From Actinomycetota bacterium (lineage in GTDB: Bacteria > Actinomycetota > Actinomycetes > Streptosporangiales > Streptosporangiaceae): a stretch of DNA of 5,929 nucleotides. Position numbers and translations under genes: made by a program. The notes beneath the pieces were generated by a model. The model was given only the letters and a program-made list of their open reading frames with translations, had not been told where the DNA came from and did not search any database. How positions within the stretch are numbered: position 1 is the first letter of the stretch; the number at the start of each line of letters is the position of its first letter. The stretch is taken from the NCBI GenBank assembly GCA_003242605.1, contig QGUZ01000315.1:1-5929 (forward strand). Reading direction: 5' to 3'. Positions 1 to 5,929 of the stretch are shown piece by piece.

Positions 1-130
1 CGGGGACCCCCTCCTCCCCCCCCCCCCCCGGCGCGCCCGTGTGCCCCGCCGGGCGCGGGGGCGGGCGCGGGGGGGGCCCCCCCCTCTCCGCCCCCCCGCG
101 GGCCCCCCCCCGGGGGCGCCCCGCCCCCGC
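1..130. other. Low-complexity G/C end, probable sequence artefact
   Basis: This stretch is made almost entirely of C and G homopolymers, including a 14-base C run at 16-29 and several shorter G and C runs between 57 and 120. Translation in the frame of the downstream gene gives only Gly, Pro, Arg and Ala-rich residues, unlike the well-formed protein that begins near 135. The matching poly-C tract at the other end of the window suggests degraded base calls at contig ends rather than biology. Frameshifts may be hidden here. Confidence 0.7.
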
Positions 131-536
131 CGTACCGCCGCTGGAGCGCCACCCGGTGCGCATCGCCGAGCCGGTGCTGGTCGAGGGCTACACCGCGGTG
201 ACCGGCGAGGACGGCACGCTCACCTTCCGGCTCGACGGGGACGGCCCGGACGGCGCCCTGCCGGTCGCGGTCGACCGGCTGCCGGCCTGCGGCCCGCTCA
301 CCCCGAAGCTCGTCGCCCGGTCAACGGCCTGCATCGGCCTGCTGCGCTGGGACGCCGGCCGCTGGTCGGTGCAGCCGCTCGCGGTCCAGACCCGCGGCAA
401 GGGCGGGACGACCGCGGCGCACACCGGCGACTGGGCGCAGGGCCCCACCGACCCCAAGGCCGCCAAGGCCGCCCTCCGCAACGGCGACCCGGTCGCGGTG
501 CTGCGCGAACGGGCGGGACGGCTGCTGCGGCGGTGA
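3..536 (+). CDS. C-terminal fragment of an unidentified protein, possibly SWIM zinc-finger family (5' partial)
   Basis: The frame is open from the left edge to a TGA at 534-536, so the gene starts outside the window. A GTG at 39 could serve as a start, but it sits inside the low-complexity end and is not credible. Believable protein runs from about 135 to 533, roughly 130 residues. It begins with a likely beta-rich stretch (HPVRIAEPVLVEGY), has a central segment with CIGLLRWDAGRWSVQPLAV, and ends in a short basic helix (AVLRERAGRLLRR). No zinc-binding Cys/His cluster is present in what remains, so a SWIM domain, if any, is upstream. The SWIM assignment rests on context: SWIM proteins are regular neighbours of VWA, AAA and DUF5682 genes, as with E. 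coli YehQ. A DUF5691 protein, another associate of such clusters, is an alternative. The stop lies 7 bases before the VWA start, which indicates co-transcription. That a real coding region exists is fairly sure; its family is not. Confidence 0.6.
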   Translation, partial: GTPSSPPPPGAPVCPAGRGGGRGGGPPLSAPPRAPPRGRPAPAVPPLERHPVRIAEPVLVEGYTAVTGEDGTLTFRLDGDGPDGALPVAVDRLPACGPLTPKLVARSTACIGLLRWDAGRWSVQPLAVQTRGKGGTTAAHTGDWAQGPTDPKAAKAALRNGDPVAVLRERAGRLLRR

Positions 537-543
537 GGCGACC

Positions 544-1896
544 ATGACCACGCAGACCACCCCCGAGACGGCACGGCCCGGCAACCCGCACGCCAACCGG
601 CGGCAGGTGCTCTACTGGCGGCTGCTCGCCCGCCTGTTCGACCACGAGGAGCAGCCGGCGCTGGAGCGGGCGAGCCTTGCGGTGCTCACCGACATCGGCC
701 TGCCCGCCGCCCTGCTCGACCCGGCTACCTCGATCGACACCGTGGTGCAGCGCTTCCCCGAGCTCGCCGACGAGCTGCCCGGCCTGATGGCCGCGGAGAA
801 CCTCGGCCCGGCCGAGCCCGGCGCCGGGCCCGGCCCGGCCGAGGTGCGCCGCGCCGCGCTCGTGTCGAAGCTGCTGCTCAACGTGTTCGGCACCGGCGAC
901 GGCGAGGTCACCGCGGCCGGGCTCGCCCGCTGGCAGCAGGACGCCGGCTGGCTGGAGCGCGCGGTCGGCCGCGCGCCGGGCGAGCTGCGCGCCCACCCCC
1001 GCCGCGGCGAGCTCGGCGAGGTGCTCGCCGGGCTCGAGGGCGAGCTGGTGCAGCGCATGCACCTGCGCGAGGTGCTCGCCGACCCCAGGCTCGCCCGCCG
1101 CCTCACGCCCTCGATCAGCCTGGTGGAGCAGCTGCTGCGGGACAAGGCGAACCTGTCCGGCGTGGCGCTCGCCAACGCCAAGGCGCTCATCCGCCGGTAC
1201 GTCGACGAGGTCGCCCAGGTGCTGCGCACCCAGGTGGAGAAGACCAGCGTCGGCCAGATCGACCGCTCGGTGCCGCCCAAGCGGGTCTTCCGCAACCTCG
1301 ACCTGCGCCGCACGATCTGGAAGAACCTCGTCAACTACAGCCCGGAGGACGGGCGGCTCTACGTCGACCGGCTCTACTTCCGCCAAACCGCCCGCCGTAC
1401 CACCCCGGCGCGGCTGATCGTGGTGGTGGACCAGTCGGGCTCGATGGTCGACGCGATGGTCAACTGCACCATCCTCGCGTCGATCTTCGCCGGGCTGCCC
1501 AAGGTGGACGTGCACCTGATCGCGTACGACACCCGGGCGCTCGACCTCACCCCCTGGGTGCACGACCCGTTCGAGGTGCTGCTGCGCACCAACCTCGGCG
1601 GCGGCACCGACGGCACCGTCGCGATGGCGCTCGCCCGCGAGAAGATCACCGACCCGCGGAACACCGCGATGGTGTGGATCTCCGACTTCTACGACGAGCG
1701 GGCGCTGATGGCCGAGTTCGAGGCCGTGCACCGGTCCGGGGTGCGGTTCATCCCGGTCGGCTCGGTGACCAGCTCCGGCCGGCAGAGCGTCGATTCCTGG
1801 TTCCGCGACCGGCTCAAGGCGATGGGCACCCCGGTGATCTCCGGGCACATCGGAAAGCTCGTCGCCGAACTCAAGACCTTCCTCAGCCTCGGATAG
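544..1896 (+). CDS. VWA domain-containing protein, CoxE/YehP-like
   Basis: This 450-residue protein probably acts as the metal-dependent adaptor for the AAA+ ATPase encoded next to it. The VWA domain fills about residues 288-450 and has a complete MIDAS metal site: DQSGS at 296-300 after a hydrophobic strand (LIVVV), Thr355 in GGGTD, and Asp381 in ISDFYD. Residues 240-290 hold the Arg-rich lead-in (RNLDLRRTIWKNL, then DRLYFR) typical of CoxE/YehP-type proteins. Residues 20-235 look mostly alpha-helical, with a Gly/Ala/Pro linker at 88-100. There is no signal peptide or membrane segment, so it should be cytoplasmic. At 450 residues it is longer than E. coli YehP (about 380 from memory). The ATG at 544 is preceded by GAGG at 535-538, which overlaps the stop of the upstream gene, and this supports the start. 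The stop TAG at 1894-1896 overlaps the ribosome binding site of the ATPase gene, suggesting coupled translation. Domain assignment is secure; partner and substrate are inferred. Confidence 0.93.
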   Translation: MTTQTTPETARPGNPHANRRQVLYWRLLARLFDHEEQPALERASLAVLTDIGLPAALLDPATSIDTVVQRFPELADELPGLMAAENLGPAEPGAGPGPAEVRRAALVSKLLLNVFGTGDGEVTAAGLARWQQDAGWLERAVGRAPGELRAHPRRGELGEVLAGLEGELVQRMHLREVLADPRLARRLTPSISLVEQLLRDKANLSGVALANAKALIRRYVDEVAQVLRTQVEKTSVGQIDRSVPPKRVFRNLDLRRTIWKNLVNYSPEDGRLYVDRLYFRQTARRTTPARLIVVVDQSGSMVDAMVNCTILASIFAGLPKVDVHLIAYDTRALDLTPWVHDPFEVLLRTNLGGGTDGTVAMALAREKITDPRNTAMVWISDFYDERALMAEFEAVHRSGVRFIPVGSVTSSGRQSVDSWFRDRLKAMGTPVISGHIGKLVAELKTFLSLG

Positions 1897-1903
1897 GAGA
1901 GAG
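1895..1903 (+). promoter_or_regulatory. Ribosome binding site of the AAA+ ATPase gene
   Basis: AGGAGAGAG is a strong Shine-Dalgarno-like sequence whose AGGAG core ends 10 bases before the ATG at 1910. Its first two bases are the last two of the VWA stop codon TAG, so ribosomes ending one gene are placed to start the next. It fixes the start choice for the ATPase. It is the best ribosome binding site in the window. Confidence 0.8.
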
Positions 1904-1909
1904 CGATAA

Positions 1910-3019
1910 ATGTCTGACATGCTGCGGGCGCCGGCGGAGATCAAGTACGCCGAGGAGCTCGACTACCTGGAGTCGATCGACACCGGCCCCAAGCCGTTCT
2001 CCTGGCGGCTCAGCCCGCGCATGGTGCGGCTGTTCATCCTCGGCTCCCAGTCGTCCGACGGGCTCGACCGGGAGATCCCGCAGAAGTGGTTCGGCGACCG
2101 CTCCTTCGTCGAGCGCAGCATCGTCACCCTCGCCTCCGACCGCGGCCTGCTGCTCATCGGCGACCCGGGCACCGGCAAGAGCTGGCTCGCCGAGCTGCTC
2201 GCCGCCGCGATCTGCCGCAACTCCACGCTCGTGGTGCAGGGCACGGCCGGCACCACCGAGGACCACATCAAGTACTCGTGGAACATCTCGATGGTGATCG
2301 CGCGCGGCCAGTCCCGCGAGGCGCTCATCCCCTCGCCGATCATGACCGCGATGGAGCAGGGCATGATCGGCCGGTTCGAGGAGCTCACCCGGGCCACCAG
2401 CGACGTACAGGACGCGCTGATCTCGATCCTGTCGGAGAAGTACATCGCCATCCCCGAGCTCGACGAGGACAACATCGTCTTCGCCAAGCCGGGCTTCTCC
2501 GTCATCGCCACCGCCAACAGCCGGGACCGCGGCGTCAACGACCTGTCCTCGGCGCTGAAGCGGCGGTTCAACTTCGTCCGCATCCCGGTCGTGGCGAACA
2601 AGAAGAGCGAGGCGGAGATCGTCCGGTTCCGCACGAGCGAGCTGCTGCGCCGGCACCGCATCGAGCTCGAGGTGCCGCCGAGCCTGCTCGACATCCTGCT
2701 GCAGAGCTTCGCCGACCTGCGCGCCGCGGCCGCCTCGGCGAAGAGCGACGAGGAGCGGCTGGAGTCGTCGCTGTCCACCGCCGAGCAGATCGGCGTGCTG
2801 GAGGACGCGATCCTGCACAGCCACTTCTTCGGCGACCGCACCCTGCGGCCGGAGACCCTCGCCGGGTCGCTCATCGGCTGCCTCGCCCGGCGCAGCCCCG
2901 AGGACCTGGCGATCCTCAACAAGTACTGGCACGGCGTCGTCGAGCCGCGCGGCCGGGAGGGCGGGCCGTGGCAGGCGTTCCTCGAGGGCGGCCGCGAGGC
3001 GCTCGCCACCCTGTCCTGA
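1910..3019 (+). CDS. AAA+ ATPase, MoxR/YehL-like
   Basis: This 369-residue ATPase should use ATP hydrolysis to remodel a partner protein, with the VWA protein as adaptor. Walker A is GDPGTGKS at 84-91, following a hydrophobic strand (LLLIG). The Walker B region is GMIGRFEEL at 151-159, with Glu157-Glu158 where most AAA+ proteins have Asp-Glu. It is followed by a helix, TSDVQDALISILSEK, strongly reminiscent of MoxR/AAA_5 proteins. Sensor 1 is Asn203 in VIATANSRDRG, and the likely arginine finger is in ALKRRF (Arg218/Arg219). The C-terminal lid (about 240-340) contains LSTAEQIG where MoxR proteins often carry a sensor-2 Arg, which I do not see. The length is close to E. coli YehL (about 360 from memory). 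It is cytoplasmic, with no signal or membrane segment. ATG 1910 is set by a strong ribosome binding site 13 bases or less after the VWA stop; the stop is TGA at 3017-3019. The AAA+ call is secure; the substrate is unknown. Confidence 0.94.
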   Translation: MSDMLRAPAEIKYAEELDYLESIDTGPKPFSWRLSPRMVRLFILGSQSSDGLDREIPQKWFGDRSFVERSIVTLASDRGLLLIGDPGTGKSWLAELLAAAICRNSTLVVQGTAGTTEDHIKYSWNISMVIARGQSREALIPSPIMTAMEQGMIGRFEELTRATSDVQDALISILSEKYIAIPELDEDNIVFAKPGFSVIATANSRDRGVNDLSSALKRRFNFVRIPVVANKKSEAEIVRFRTSELLRRHRIELEVPPSLLDILLQSFADLRAAAASAKSDEERLESSLSTAEQIGVLEDAILHSHFFGDRTLRPETLAGSLIGCLARRSPEDLAILNKYWHGVVEPRGREGGPWQAFLEGGREALATLS

Positions 3020-3052
3020 CCACCCCGCGGACACACCGGGACGGACCTGCGC

Positions 3053-5929
<2,877 letters not shown>

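Noticed and set aside
816..829. Perfect 14-base palindrome GCCCGGCGCCGGGC, considered as an operator or hairpin
   Set aside because: It lies within the VWA gene where the protein has a Gly/Ala/Pro linker, and GC-only codons for such residues readily give palindromes. It is not near a gene boundary.
298..1944. Long minus-strand open frame opposite the VWA gene
   Set aside because: Its composition is a shadow of GC-rich coding DNA. The opposite strand encodes a complete MIDAS-bearing VWA domain with a sensible start and ribosome binding site.
3020..3052. The 33-base gap between the ATPase and DUF5682 genes as a possible promoter or terminator
   Set aside because: It is too short for a convincing promoter. 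It has no -10/-35-like elements and no hairpin with a T run; only a weak Shine-Dalgarno-like GGGACGG is visible.

Overview
The window is a high-GC bacterial fragment (roughly three quarters G+C by eye) with strong G/C preference at third codon positions. The dense same-strand gene packing and protein style fit an actinomycete, perhaps Streptosporangiales or Streptomycetales; that placement is inferred from composition and protein resemblance only.

All credible genes lie on the + strand and are separated by only 7, 13 and 33 bases, so they look like one transcription unit. In order they are: the C-terminal part of a protein whose N-terminus lies off the left edge (3-536, possibly a SWIM zinc-finger family protein); a von Willebrand factor A (VWA) protein of the CoxE/YehP type (544-1896); an AAA+ ATPase of the MoxR/YehL type (1910-3019); and a large DUF5682/YehM-type protein that stays open to the right edge (3053-5929, believable to about 5812). 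No promoter, terminator, RNA gene, CRISPR array or mobile element is visible.

The grouping matches, from memory, the uncharacterised Escherichia coli yehL-yehM-yehP-yehQ set (AAA ATPase, DUF5682, VWA, SWIM), but in a different order. MoxR ATPases paired with VWA proteins are known to act as chaperone-like remodelling machines, in which the VWA protein uses a metal ion to link the ATPase to a target. The reasonable model is that the ATPase and VWA protein remodel or load the DUF5682 protein, which carries His/Glu motifs resembling the TraB/Tiki/EreA/ChaN superfamily and so may be an enzyme. Related vWA-MoxR three-part modules have been proposed as biological conflict (defence-like) systems; whether this one is such a system cannot be decided from the sequence.

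Both ends (about 1-130 and 5813-5929) are runs of C and G with no natural gene character. They look like low-quality contig ends, so the first and last residues of the two edge genes should not be trusted.
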